Assembly (NCBI RefSeq): GCF_027497995.1
Contig: NZ_JAODBT010000004.1
Span: 186,001-250,000, forward strand
Direction of reading: 5' to 3'
DNA length: 64,000 bases
Source of the DNA: Stenotrophomonas sp. Iso1
Lineage (GTDB): Bacteria; Pseudomonadota; Gammaproteobacteria; Xanthomonadales; Xanthomonadaceae
The position numbers were made by a program, and so were the translations under genes. The notes beneath the pieces were generated by a model. That model was not told the DNA's origin, searched no databases, and saw only the letters and a program-made list of their open reading frames with translations. Positions 15,591 to 23,860 of this stretch are shown here, piece by piece (positions within the stretch are counted from its first letter, which is position 1; each line of letters starts with the position of its first letter).

Positions 15591-16823
15591 ATGAAGCGTT
15601 ACTACCCGTGGCTGATGGCGGTAATGGGGATGCTGGTGTTGCTGGTCTCCAACGGCCTGACCATTACCGGCCTGACAGCGTTTGATGAATCGCTGCTCAA
15701 AGAGTTCGGCTGGACCCGCAGCGAGCTCAAGCTGCGCGATCTGATCACCCTGGTACTGGCCGGCTGGATGTCGCCGTTCATGGGCGCACTGATCGACCGC
15801 GTGGGCCCGCGCAAACTGATCCTGGGCGGCCTGGCGCTGCTGGCAGCGCTGTACTTCGCCTATGCGCACGTGCATTCGCTGACCCATCTGTACTGGATCC
15901 ACGTCGGCTTTGCCGCCGTGCTGGTCGCCGCGGGCCTGAATGTGGCGGTGATCTTCGTCTCGCAGTGGTTCGTCACCCATCGCGGGACTGCCATCGGCAT
16001 CGCTCTGGTCGGCACCAGCCTGGGCGGCATGGTATTCCCCAAGCTCGGCGTGCATTTGATGCAGACCATGGACTGGCGCGCGGCCTTTGTCTGGGAAACC
16101 GCCGTGCCGGTGGCGTTCCTGGTCGTGGCCTTCCTGTTTGCACGCAGCCCGCGCCCGGGTGGCATCCCGCCATGGGGCGCGGACAAGGCTGCCGCCGATG
16201 CCATCAGTGGCAAACCCGTCGCTATCCCGCTGGCTGACCTTGGCTACCAGCAGGCAATGCGCACGCGCACTTTCTGGGTGCTGGCCTTCGTGGCGATGAC
16301 CACGTTCTTCTCGATCATGGCGGTGTCGGCCAACCTGTTCCTGCACATGCGCGACCTCGGCTTTGAACCGGCCAAGGCCGGCAACGCGCTGGGCCTGATG
16401 TTCGGTCTGGCAATGGTGGGCAAGTTCCTGTTCGGCTTCCTCGCCGACGTGCTTCCGGCCAAGCGTGTGTTCCTGCTCAATCTGGCAATCATGGCTGCCG
16501 GTGCGGTAATCCTGGCAACAATGCGCGCCGACCTGATCTGGTATTCGCTGGCGCTGTTTGGCCTGGGTTGGGGCGGGTTGTACACGATGATCCAGCTGCT
16601 GGCCGTCAACGCATTTGGCCTGACGGCGGCCGGCAAGATCCTCGGCACCATCACCTTGCTCGATGCCACCACCGCCGGGCTTGGCATCTGGGTCACCGCC
16701 AAGATTTTCGACGTGACCAAGAGCTACCACATCGCCTTCAGCCTGATCTGCGTGCTGATCGTGCTCGCCCTGCTGGCCGCCACGCTGGTGCGCGACGAAC
16801 GCGCGCGCCTGGCCAAGCCCTGA
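15591..16823 (+). CDS. MFS transporter 1
   Basis: This 410-residue inner-membrane permease has 12 hydrophobic segments and starts MKRYYPWLMAVMGM. The loop after segment 2 (GWMSPFMGALIDRVGPRKLIL) carries the family GxxxDRxGxR signature. It is a clear paralogue of the transporter at 40984-42255, which starts KRCYPWL. Both have a TGTCCGGACA operator in front. It heads an operon with the amidohydrolase, two PuuE-like hydrolases, ETF-ubiquinone oxidoreductase and PrpB-like lyase, so it probably imports the pathway substrate or an anionic intermediate. Confidence 0.9.
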   Translation: MKRYYPWLMAVMGMLVLLVSNGLTITGLTAFDESLLKEFGWTRSELKLRDLITLVLAGWMSPFMGALIDRVGPRKLILGGLALLAALYFAYAHVHSLTHLYWIHVGFAAVLVAAGLNVAVIFVSQWFVTHRGTAIGIALVGTSLGGMVFPKLGVHLMQTMDWRAAFVWETAVPVAFLVVAFLFARSPRPGGIPPWGADKAAADAISGKPVAIPLADLGYQQAMRTRTFWVLAFVAMTTFFSIMAVSANLFLHMRDLGFEPAKAGNALGLMFGLAMVGKFLFGFLADVLPAKRVFLLNLAIMAAGAVILATMRADLIWYSLALFGLGWGGLYTMIQLLAVNAFGLTAAGKILGTITLLDATTAGLGIWVTAKIFDVTKSYHIAFSLICVLIVLALLAATLVRDERARLAKP

Positions 16824-16851
16824 TACCGCCCCGACGCAACGGAGAGACCCC

Positions 16852-17526
16852 ATGCCCGTGATGGAAACGTCCAGCCTCACCGCTCGCCAGTACTGGGAGC
16901 AGGTCAAGGCCAATCCCAATCGTGCGAAGTTCGGCTTCGGCGCGCGCCCGGCCATCGTCAATATCGATGTGCAGCGTGCGTATACCGACCTGGCCGCATT
17001 CAAGACCGCCTATGAAACCGACCCACGCCAGATCGAACACATCAATGCGCTGTCGGCGCAGGTGCGTGCGCTCGGCCTGCCGGTGGTGTGGACCTATGTG
17101 GCCTATCTGGAATCGGGTGAGGACGCCGGCACCTGGGGCACGCGCACCAACACGCCGGATTCGCTGCAGAACATCAAGCACGGCTCCGAGCGTGCGCAGT
17201 TCGACCCGCGTGCCGACGTGCAGCCGGGCGACATTGTCATGCACAAGCGCATGGCCAGCCCGTTCTTCGAGACCAACCTCTGGTCGCTGTTGACCTTCCA
17301 CAAGATCGACACGCTGATCATCACCGGCGGCTCCACCTCTGGCTGCATCCGCGCCTGCGTGATCGACAGCCTGTCGCGTGGCTATCGCAGCATCGTTCCG
17401 GAAGAGTGCGTGGCCGACAAGCACGAGATTCCACACTTCGCCAACCTGAGCGACATCATGCTCAAGTACGGCGATGTGGAGCCGGTCGACCATGTCGCCG
17501 CACAGCTGCAGGCATTGCGCGCATGA
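16852..17526 (+). CDS. Isochorismatase-like cysteine amidohydrolase
   Basis: This 224-residue protein has the complete Asp-Lys-Cys triad of the cysteine hydrolase family: Asp39 (NIDVQRAY), Lys132 (MHKRMASPFF) and Cys165 (GGSTSGCIRA). TSGCIRA is typical of N-carbamoylsarcosine amidase and maleamate amidase relatives, which release ammonia from a terminal amide. Its stop overlaps the ATG of the next gene by 4 bp. Beside three ring-opening hydrolase paralogues, hydrolysis of a half-amide (maleamate- or succinamate-like) is the natural inference. Confidence 0.9.
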   Translation: MPVMETSSLTARQYWEQVKANPNRAKFGFGARPAIVNIDVQRAYTDLAAFKTAYETDPRQIEHINALSAQVRALGLPVVWTYVAYLESGEDAGTWGTRTNTPDSLQNIKHGSERAQFDPRADVQPGDIVMHKRMASPFFETNLWSLLTFHKIDTLIITGGSTSGCIRACVIDSLSRGYRSIVPEECVADKHEIPHFANLSDIMLKYGDVEPVDHVAAQLQALRA

Positions 17527-18458
17527 ATGCCGCGAGCAAATCCGACCCGGGCCTGTTCGACTATTGGCCTTACGACAGCCGGCCAAAGATCGAATGGCCC
17601 GGTGGCGCGCGGGTGGCGTTGTGGATCGCGCCCAACATCGAGTTCTACGAATACGCGCCGCCGACCAATCCACAGCGCAAGCCGTGGCCGCGCCCGTTGC
17701 CGGACATCCAAAGTTACGGCACGCGTGACTACGGCAACCGCGTGGGCCATCAACGCATGATGCGGGTGATGGACCAATACGGCCTGCGCGGCTCGGTATC
17801 GTTGTCCACGGCCGTGCTCAAGCACCATCCGGAAGTGATCCAGATGGCGGCCGAACGCGATTGGGAATTCTTCAGCCACGGCATCTACAACACCCGCTAC
17901 ACCTACGGCATGGACGAGGCGCAGGAGCGGGAGATGATCGCGCATTCGATGGCGTTGATTGCCGAGCACACCGGCCAGCATTGCGATGGCTATCTGGCGC
18001 CGGCGTTGTCGCATTCCGATGCCACCATTGACCTGTTCGCTGAAGCCGGTGGCAACTACACCTGCGATCTGTTCCATGACGATCAGCCGACGCCGGTGAA
18101 AACGCGCTCCGGCAAACGCTTCGTGTCGGTGCCGTATTCGCTGGAACTCAACGACACCATTGTCTACGTCACCAACAAGATCGAGCCGCGGCGCTATGGT
18201 CAGATGATCAAGGACGCGTTCGACCGTTTGTACGCCGAGGGCGAGCAGTCTGGCACGGTGATGTGCGTGCCCCTGCATGCCTATCAGGTGAGCCACCCGC
18301 ATCGCCTGGCCGCCTTCCAGGACGCGATGGATTACATCTGCAGCCACGACAAGGTGTGGAAGGCCACCGGCCGCGAGATCGCCCGGCATTACCTGGACAA
18401 CCACTACGACGACGCGCTGGCCTCGATGGCGGCCGTCAACGCGGAGGACGCCGCATGA
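17523..18458 (+). CDS. PuuE/imidase-like polysaccharide-deacetylase-fold hydrolase 2
   Basis: This 311-residue paralogue contains IEWPGGARVALWIAPNIEFYEY, DYGNRVGHQRMMRVMDQYGLRGSVS, EFFSHGIYNTRYTYG, and the C-terminal VPLHAYQVSHPHR. It is cytoplasmic. The His-x3-His pair of copy 1 is replaced (HGIYNTRY), while a late His is kept (PLHAYQ). The gene overlaps both neighbours by 4 bp, so three hydrolases are translationally coupled, which suggests a hetero-oligomer or consecutive steps. Relatives include allantoinase PuuE and cyclic imidases. Confidence 0.85.
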   Translation: MNAASKSDPGLFDYWPYDSRPKIEWPGGARVALWIAPNIEFYEYAPPTNPQRKPWPRPLPDIQSYGTRDYGNRVGHQRMMRVMDQYGLRGSVSLSTAVLKHHPEVIQMAAERDWEFFSHGIYNTRYTYGMDEAQEREMIAHSMALIAEHTGQHCDGYLAPALSHSDATIDLFAEAGGNYTCDLFHDDQPTPVKTRSGKRFVSVPYSLELNDTIVYVTNKIEPRRYGQMIKDAFDRLYAEGEQSGTVMCVPLHAYQVSHPHRLAAFQDAMDYICSHDKVWKATGREIARHYLDNHYDDALASMAAVNAEDAA

Positions 18459-19375
18459 GCCTGGACCGCAGCTTCCTGGAGTACCCGCAACTGCGCCACG
18501 GCATGGACCACGACCGCTATGCGTGGTCGATGCTGGCGCAGCGCCCGCCCGTGCGCTGGCCCGGCGACAAGCCGCTGGCGCTGTGGATCAACCTGACGCT
18601 GGAGCACTTTCCGCTCAACCCGAAGGGTGACGGTTTCAAGCCGCACGGCGCGATGGTCATGCCCTACCCGGACCTTCGCCACTACACGTTGCGCGACTAT
18701 GGCAACCGGGTTGGCGTGTTCCGCGTACTGGATGCGCTGGAAACGTACGGTCTGCGCGCCAGCACCGCCGTCAATGGCGAACTGGCCGAACGCTACCCCG
18801 CGTTGCTGCGCCGGCTCAAGGCGCGCAGCGCCGAACTGGTGGCGCACGGCTGGAACATGGACAGCGTGCACTACGGCGGTTTGGCGCCAGCGCGCGAAGC
18901 TGAATACATCCAGCGCACTTTGGCGGCCTTGGCGCCATATTCCGATGTACCCCTCCGGGGCTGGCTGTCACCGGCCCGCTCGCAATCGGAAAACACGCCG
19001 GAACTGCTGCGGCAGATGGGTCTTGAGTGGTTTGCCGACTGGGTAAACGACGAGCTGCCCTACCCATTCCAGACTGCGCACGGCCCGATGACGGCACTGC
19101 CGTTGTCACTGGAATTGGAAGATCGCTTCGTGGTCGGCGAAAATCTGCATGCCGAGGCCGAGTATGCGGACCAGATGGTGGATGCCTGCGACTTCCTGCT
19201 TGAGGAAGCACAGCACACCGGTCAGGGACGCCTGCTCGCGCTCAACATCCACCCGTGGGTGATGGGCCAGCCGCACCGCATCAAGCACCTGGAACGCGTG
19301 TTCGCCCATCTGGCCGACCGCGCGGGGCTGATCTGGAACGCTGCACCTTCGGAGATCATCGCCGCCTCACGTTGA
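18455..19375 (+). CDS. PuuE-like polysaccharide-deacetylase-fold protein 3
   Basis: This 306-residue protein is a third, more diverged paralogue: VRWPGDKPLALWINLTLEHFPLN, LRDYGNRVGVFRVLDALETYGLRAS, ELVAHGWNMDSVHYGG and a late LNIHPWVMGQPHR. The His and metal positions differ from copies 1 and 2. It overlaps copy 2 by 4 bp. It may be the partner subunit of copy 2 or act on a different ring. No signal peptide is present, ruling against a cell-wall polysaccharide role. Confidence 0.82.
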   Translation: MSLDRSFLEYPQLRHGMDHDRYAWSMLAQRPPVRWPGDKPLALWINLTLEHFPLNPKGDGFKPHGAMVMPYPDLRHYTLRDYGNRVGVFRVLDALETYGLRASTAVNGELAERYPALLRRLKARSAELVAHGWNMDSVHYGGLAPAREAEYIQRTLAALAPYSDVPLRGWLSPARSQSENTPELLRQMGLEWFADWVNDELPYPFQTAHGPMTALPLSLELEDRFVVGENLHAEAEYADQMVDACDFLLEEAQHTGQGRLLALNIHPWVMGQPHRIKHLERVFAHLADRAGLIWNAAPSEIIAASR

Positions 19376-19435
19376 GGCGGCGGTTCCAGGCAACCGTCGT
19401 CGCCAACGCGCCGGCCTTTACCCAAGAGCCCTTGC

Positions 19436-21115
19436 ATGAACACTGAAGCCACCTCCGCACTGCCGCCGCGCGAAGCGATGGAGTTCGACGTCGTCATCGT
19501 TGGCGCCGGCCCCGCTGGCCTGGCCACTGCCATCCGTCTGCGCCAGCTGGCGGTGGAAAAGGGGCAGGAACTGTCGGTCTGCGTACTGGAGAAAGGCTCC
19601 GAGCCGGGCGCGCACATCCTTTCCGGCGCAGTCATGGACCCGCGTGCGCTCACCGAACTGTTCCCGGACTGGGCCGAACGCGGCGCACCGCTGAAGCAGG
19701 CGGTCACCCGCGACGAGTTCCTGTTCCTCAATGAAACCGGCGCCAAGACCACGCCCAACGCGCTGCTGCCCAAGTGCTTCCACAACGAGGGCAGCTACAT
19801 CATCAGCCTGGGCGAAGTGAGCCGCTGGCTGGCGCAGCAGGCCGAGGCACTGGAGGTCTCCATCTTCCCGGGCTTTGCCGCCGCCGAAGTGCTGTACGAC
19901 GACACCGGCGCAGTGATGGGCGTGGCCACCGGCGACATGGGCATCCACAAAGACGGCACACCCGGCCCGAACTTCGAGCGCGGCATGGAGCTGCACGCCA
20001 AGTACACCGTGTTTGCCGAAGGCTCACGCGGCCACCTCGGCCGCCAGTTGATCAGCAAGTTCAAGCTCGACGCCGGCAAGGACCCGCAGGCCTACGGTAT
20101 CGGCATCAAGGAGCTGTGGCAGATCGACCCGGCCAAGCACGAACCGGGCCTGGTGGTGCACGCCGCTGGCTGGCCGCTGGACAACGACACCTACGGTGGT
20201 GCGTTCCTGTATCACGCAGAAGGCGGCAAAGTGTCGATCGGTTATGTGGTTGGCCTGGACTACAAGAATCCCTGGCTGAGCCCGTTCGAAGAGTTCCAGC
20301 GCTTCAAAACGCATCCGTCGATCCGCAAGCACCTGGAAGGTGGCAAGCGCATCGCCTACGGCGCGCGTGCGATCACCGCCGGTGGCATCCTGTCGCTGCC
20401 CAAGACCGTGTTCCCGGGCGGCGCGCTGGTCGGCTGTGAAGCCGGCTATCTCAACGTCAGCCGCATCAAGGGCAGCCACGCCGCGATCAAGACCGGCATG
20501 CTCGCTGCCGAGGCGGCGTTCGATGCATTGGTGGCCGGCCGTTCGCGCGATGAACTGAGCGCGTATCCGGAAGCCTTCGAGAACAGCTGGCTGAAGGCCG
20601 AGCTGATGCAGGCCAAGAACTTCAAGCAGTGGTTCAAGAAGGGCCGCACCGTGGCCACGCTGATGACCGGCATCGAACAGTTGGTGCTGCCAATGCTTGG
20701 CTTCCGTACCGCGCCGTGGACCATCCACCGCACCAAGGCCGACCACGAGTGCCTGGAGCCAGCCGCCACGCAGCCCAAGATCAACTACCCGAAGCCGGAC
20801 AACGTGCTGACCTTCGACCGCTTGAGCTCGGTGTTCCTGTCTTCGACCAATCACGAAGAAGACCAGCCCAGCCATCTCACGCTGAAGGACCCGAGCATCC
20901 CGGTGAGCGTGAACCTTGCGACTTACGGTGGCCCGGAAGCGCGTTACTGCCCGGCGGGCGTCTATGAATTTGTCGGCGAAGGCAACGACACGCGTCTGCA
21001 GATCAACGCGCAGAACTGCGTGCACTGCAAGACCTGCGACATCAAGGATCCGACCCAGAACATCGTGTGGGTGACCCCGCAAGGTGGCGGCGGACCGAAC
21101 TACCCGGCGATGTAA
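19436..21115 (+). CDS. Electron transfer flavoprotein-ubiquinone oxidoreductase
   Basis: This 559-residue membrane-associated flavoprotein starts with an FAD-binding [20 protein letters not shown] and ends with the 4Fe-4S region: [10 protein letters not shown], then [17 protein letters not shown]. It moves electrons from reduced ETF to ubiquinone. Its place in this operon, 60 bp after the PuuE-like genes and 28 bp before the PrpB-like gene, ties it to the acyl-CoA dehydrogenase at 10738. No etfAB is present in the window, so it must use ETF encoded elsewhere. Whether the genome has a second copy cannot be seen. Confidence 0.95.
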   Translation: MNTEATSALPPREAMEFDVVIVGAGPAGLATAIRLRQLAVEKGQELSVCVLEKGSEPGAHILSGAVMDPRALTELFPDWAERGAPLKQAVTRDEFLFLNETGAKTTPNALLPKCFHNEGSYIISLGEVSRWLAQQAEALEVSIFPGFAAAEVLYDDTGAVMGVATGDMGIHKDGTPGPNFERGMELHAKYTVFAEGSRGHLGRQLISKFKLDAGKDPQAYGIGIKELWQIDPAKHEPGLVVHAAGWPLDNDTYGGAFLYHAEGGKVSIGYVVGLDYKNPWLSPFEEFQRFKTHPSIRKHLEGGKRIAYGARAITAGGILSLPKTVFPGGALVGCEAGYLNVSRIKGSHAAIKTGMLAAEAAFDALVAGRSRDELSAYPEAFENSWLKAELMQAKNFKQWFKKGRTVATLMTGIEQLVLPMLGFRTAPWTIHRTKADHECLEPAATQPKINYPKPDNVLTFDRLSSVFLSSTNHEEDQPSHLTLKDPSIPVSVNLATYGGPEARYCPAGVYEFVGEGNDTRLQINAQNCVHCKTCDIKDPTQNIVWVTPQGGGGPNYPAM

Positions 21116-21143
21116 GCATCGCCATCCAACCACAGGAGTTTCG

Positions 21144-22028
21144 ATGAGCATTGTCAGTCCAGGCGCCCGCTTCCGCGCGGCGTTGCGGGAAGAACGTCCG
21201 CTGCAGATCCCGGGTGCCATCAACGCCAACCATGCGTTGCTGGCCAAGCGTGCGGGCTTCCGTGCGGTCTACCTGTCCGGTGGCGGTGTCGCTGCCGGCT
21301 CGTTGGGCCTGCCGGACCTGGGCATCAACACCATGGACGACGTGCTCACCGACATCCGACGCATCACCGACGTGTGCGACCTGCCGTTGCTGTCGGACAT
21401 CGACACCGGCTTCGGCCCGAGCGCGTTCAACATCGCGCGCACGGTGAAGTCGCTGATCAAAGCGGGCGCGGCGGCCTGCCACATCGAGGACCAGGTAGGC
21501 GCCAAGCGTTGCGGCCACCGCCCGAACAAGGAAATCGTGTCGCTGGGCGAAATGGTGGACCGCGTCAAAGCCGCCGCCGATGCCAAGACCGATCCGGACT
21601 TTTTCTTGATCGCCCGCACCGACGCCATCCAGATGGAAGGCGTGGACGCGGCCATCGAGCGTTCGCTGGCCTGCGTGGAAGCTGGCGCCGATGGCATCTT
21701 TGCCGAAGCGTCGTACGACCTTGAGACGTACAAGCGTTTCGCGGATGCGGTGAAGGTGCCGGTGCTGGCCAACCTCACCGAGTTCGGCCAGACACCGTTG
21801 TTCTCGACCGAAGAGCTGGGCTCGGTGGGCGTGGCGATGTGCATCTACCCGTTGTCAGCGTTCCGCGCGATGAACAAGGCCGCAGAGAACGTGTACACCG
21901 CGATCCGCCGTGATGGCCACCAGCGCAACGTGGTGGAGACCATGCAGACCCGCGAGGAGCTGTACGAGCGGATCGGCTATCACACGTTCGAGCAGAGTCT
22001 GGATCAGACCTTTGCTGCGAAGAAGTGA
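21144..22028 (+). CDS. prpB: PrpB-like 2-methylisocitrate lyase family enzyme
   Basis: This 294-residue protein, with ribosome site CAGGAG, is very close to PrpB as I recall it: [47 protein letters not shown] (active-site Cys) and [13 protein letters not shown]. PrpB splits 2-methylisocitrate to pyruvate and succinate. No prpC or prpD/acnD is beside it, so this is probably a paralogue recruited to the cluster. The related dimethylmalate lyase acts on 2,3-dimethylmalate. The usual VDADIGFG metal loop reads SDIDTGFG, which could change specificity. Confidence 0.88.
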   Translation: MSIVSPGARFRAALREERPLQIPGAINANHALLAKRAGFRAVYLSGGGVAAGSLGLPDLGINTMDDVLTDIRRITDVCDLPLLSDIDTGFGPSAFNIARTVKSLIKAGAAACHIEDQVGAKRCGHRPNKEIVSLGEMVDRVKAAADAKTDPDFFLIARTDAIQMEGVDAAIERSLACVEAGADGIFAEASYDLETYKRFADAVKVPVLANLTEFGQTPLFSTEELGSVGVAMCIYPLSAFRAMNKAAENVYTAIRRDGHQRNVVETMQTREELYERIGYHTFEQSLDQTFAAKK

Positions 22029-22056
22029 GTGGGGTTTGACGGGGCTGGATGATTGA

Positions 22057-22178
22057 GGCTTTGGGCTTTGGGCTTTGGGCTTTGGGCTTTGGGCTCTGGG
22101 CTTTGGGCTTTGGGGCTTTGGGGCTTTGGGGCTTTGGGGCTTTGGGGCTTTGGGGCTTTGGGGCTTTTGGGGCTTTGG
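22057..22178. repeat. Tandem GGGCTTT and GGGGCTTT repeats
   Basis: The first part has a 7-bp period, the second an 8-bp period, about 15 units in all, with few mismatches. Confidence 0.9.
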
Positions 22179-22220
22179 CTGAGCCGCGGACCCGAAGCTC
22201 AAGCAATGCTCGAATGCATC

Positions 22221-22265
22221 CCTTCTCCCGCGAGCGGGAGAAGGTGCCCGAAGGGCGGATGAGGG
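22221..22265. repeat. REP-like palindrome CCTTCTCCCGC/GCGGGAGAAGG
   Basis: 11-bp arms around GA, followed by the same GTGCCCGAAGGGCGGATGAG tail as the element at 10431. Confidence 0.85.
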
Positions 22266-22385
22266 GAAGCTTCTGCTTCTCCGCTTCTGCTTCTCGGCGT
22301 CCCCTCCCCGCCTTTGCTTTCCCCACCCATCACCGGCCATCATTCCCCGCCGCAGCCACGCGGTTGCCGTCGCAACGAGGAAACG

Positions 22386-22784
22386 ATGTCACGCCTGCTG
22401 GTACTGGGAATCTGTCTATCGCTGAGCGCCTGCGGTCAACGCGATGCCTTCAACCACTCGGCCAGTGCCGATCCGCATCAGCGCGAACTGGAACGCGCCT
22501 TCGCCATCTGTGCTGGTTGCCATGACACGCGCCCCAACCTCGGCCACCGCGTCGGCCCCAACCTGCACGGCGTGATCGGCCGCAAGGCCGGCACTGCGCC
22601 GGGTTATCACTATTCCGAAGCGATGAGGGCCAGCGGCATCACCTGGGATGCGCAAACCCTGGATGCCTTCCTCAAGTCGCCGACCAAGCAGGTGCCCGGC
22701 AGCAAAATGGTCAATACAACCGCCGATCCGGCACGCCGCCAAGCGGTGATCGAGTACCTGTCAGCATTGCCCGAGCAGCAGTGA
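22386..22784 (+). CDS. Cytochrome c lipoprotein 1
   Basis: ATG 22386 with GAGGAAACG upstream gives a 132-residue protein with a lipobox (LSAC), one heme site CAGCH and the class I cytochrome layout (NLGHRVGPNLHGVIGRKAG, a late VPGSKM with the axial Met, then IEYLSALP). It is a lipid-anchored periplasmic electron carrier. It closely resembles the cytochrome at 26020 and may accept electrons from a periplasmic or membrane dehydrogenase. No operator palindrome lies just upstream. Confidence 0.9.
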   Translation: MSRLLVLGICLSLSACGQRDAFNHSASADPHQRELERAFAICAGCHDTRPNLGHRVGPNLHGVIGRKAGTAPGYHYSEAMRASGITWDAQTLDAFLKSPTKQVPGSKMVNTTADPARRQAVIEYLSALPEQQ

Positions 22785-22814
22785 ACCGCTCGGTGTTCTT
22801 TCGTAACGCGGGCA

Positions 22815-23588
22815 TCAATCCAGCGTCTGCACGCCACCGCCATTGACGAACAAGGTCTGCCCGCTGACCCAGTTCGAAATCGGTGCAGCGAAGTACAGCA
22901 CCGCACCGGCAATATCATCCGGCTCGCCGAGTCGCTTGATCGGCGTATGCGACAACATCCGCGCTTCAATCTCCGGGGTCAGCACCGTCGCCAGCGCACC
23001 GGTACGCACCGCACCGGGCCCTACCGCATTGATACGGATTTCCGGGCCGTAGTCGTGTGCCAGATTCGCTGTCATGTGGTTGATTGCCGCCTTGGAGGCA
23101 GCGTAGGCGCTGATCGCTGGGCTTTTGTTGATGGAACTCATTGACGACATGTTGATGATCGAACCATAGCCGGCGCGTTTCATGTGCGGCGCGCACAACT
23201 GCGACAACCGCCAGGCGCTGAACACGTTGATCTGGAACGGCCGCTCGAATTGCTCCAGCGTGATCTCGAACGGGCTTTCATGCCCGCCTCCGCCGCCGCC
23301 CGCGTTGTTGACCAAAATATGGATGCCACCCAGTTCGGCGGTGGTGTACTCCACCAGCTGCACCAGGTCCTCATCCTTCAGCACATTGCATTCCTGCGCC
23401 AAGGCACGGCCACCATGTGTGGTGATCTCACTGGCGACCCTCTCGGCATCGGCCAGCTTCAGGTCGGCGATCACCACCGCGGCGCCATAGGCTGCGAGCA
23501 TCAAAGCGCACGCACGGCCGATGCCATTGCCACCTCCGGTAACGATGGCGACTTTGCCATTGAGGTCGAACTGCGAGGGAAGATTCAT
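22815..23588 (-). CDS. SDR similar to 7-alpha-hydroxysteroid dehydrogenase
   Basis: This 257-residue SDR has VTGGGNGIGRACALML, NNAGGGGGGHESP, NMSSMSSINKS and YAASKAA. The NAGGGG stretch, TPEIEARMLSHTPIKRLG and terminal GGGVQTLD are like E. coli HdhA. HdhA oxidises the 7-alpha hydroxyl of bile acids. Here the substrate is unknown; the similarity indicates the subfamily, not a bile-acid role. It is convergent with the cytochrome gene and lacks a TGTCCGGACA site, so it may not belong to the regulon. Confidence 0.85.
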   Translation of the reverse strand: MNLPSQFDLNGKVAIVTGGGNGIGRACALMLAAYGAAVVIADLKLADAERVASEITTHGGRALAQECNVLKDEDLVQLVEYTTAELGGIHILVNNAGGGGGGHESPFEITLEQFERPFQINVFSAWRLSQLCAPHMKRAGYGSIINMSSMSSINKSPAISAYAASKAAINHMTANLAHDYGPEIRINAVGPGAVRTGALATVLTPEIEARMLSHTPIKRLGEPDDIAGAVLYFAAPISNWVSGQTLFVNGGGVQTLD

Positions 23589-23860
23589 CGGCGGCTTGCT
23601 CCTGTCAGACCCGCGTGGCGCTGTACGGAAGACAGCAACCGATGCGTTCACGCCGGTTGCCGGGGTGATCAGTCTGCAGAGCGGCGTGGAAATCCCAGGT
23701 GAAATGCGCGTATCGAATCCCGGGGCGCTCCGGGGCGGCCATCAAAATCCGGCGCGCGGCGCAGCGCAATCGCCGATCGCTCGACGCCTTCCCCGTATGC
23801 ACACAAACCAGGATTGCCGCGCGCATTCTCGCCGGACGAACGGGAATGCGCGCGGGCCGC

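Larger units (their letters stand above)
22029..22385. repeat. Repeat island after the prpB-like gene
   Basis: No gene is seen. Seven-bp GGGCTTT units (about 22061-22111) pass into 8-bp GGGGCTTT units (to about 22176), followed by a REP-like palindrome (22221-22244) and GTGCCCGAAGGGCGGATGAG. It has the same composition as the island at 10226-10737. Confidence 0.8.

Noticed and set aside
15141-17003. Long minus-strand frame antisense to the MFS 1 and HapK-like genes
   Set aside because: Only the last 102 codons (from 15449) make sense; the rest is His/Gln/Gly-rich antisense of a clear permease.
13379-19375. Cell-wall polysaccharide deacetylases
   Set aside because: None of the three has a signal peptide and all start with the WPN/WPG-R/K-x-A-L pattern of PuuE/imidase-like enzymes.
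22221-22265. Rho-independent terminator
   Set aside because: The palindrome has no T tract and recurs as a dispersed element, so it is treated as REP-like; a termination side effect is not excluded.
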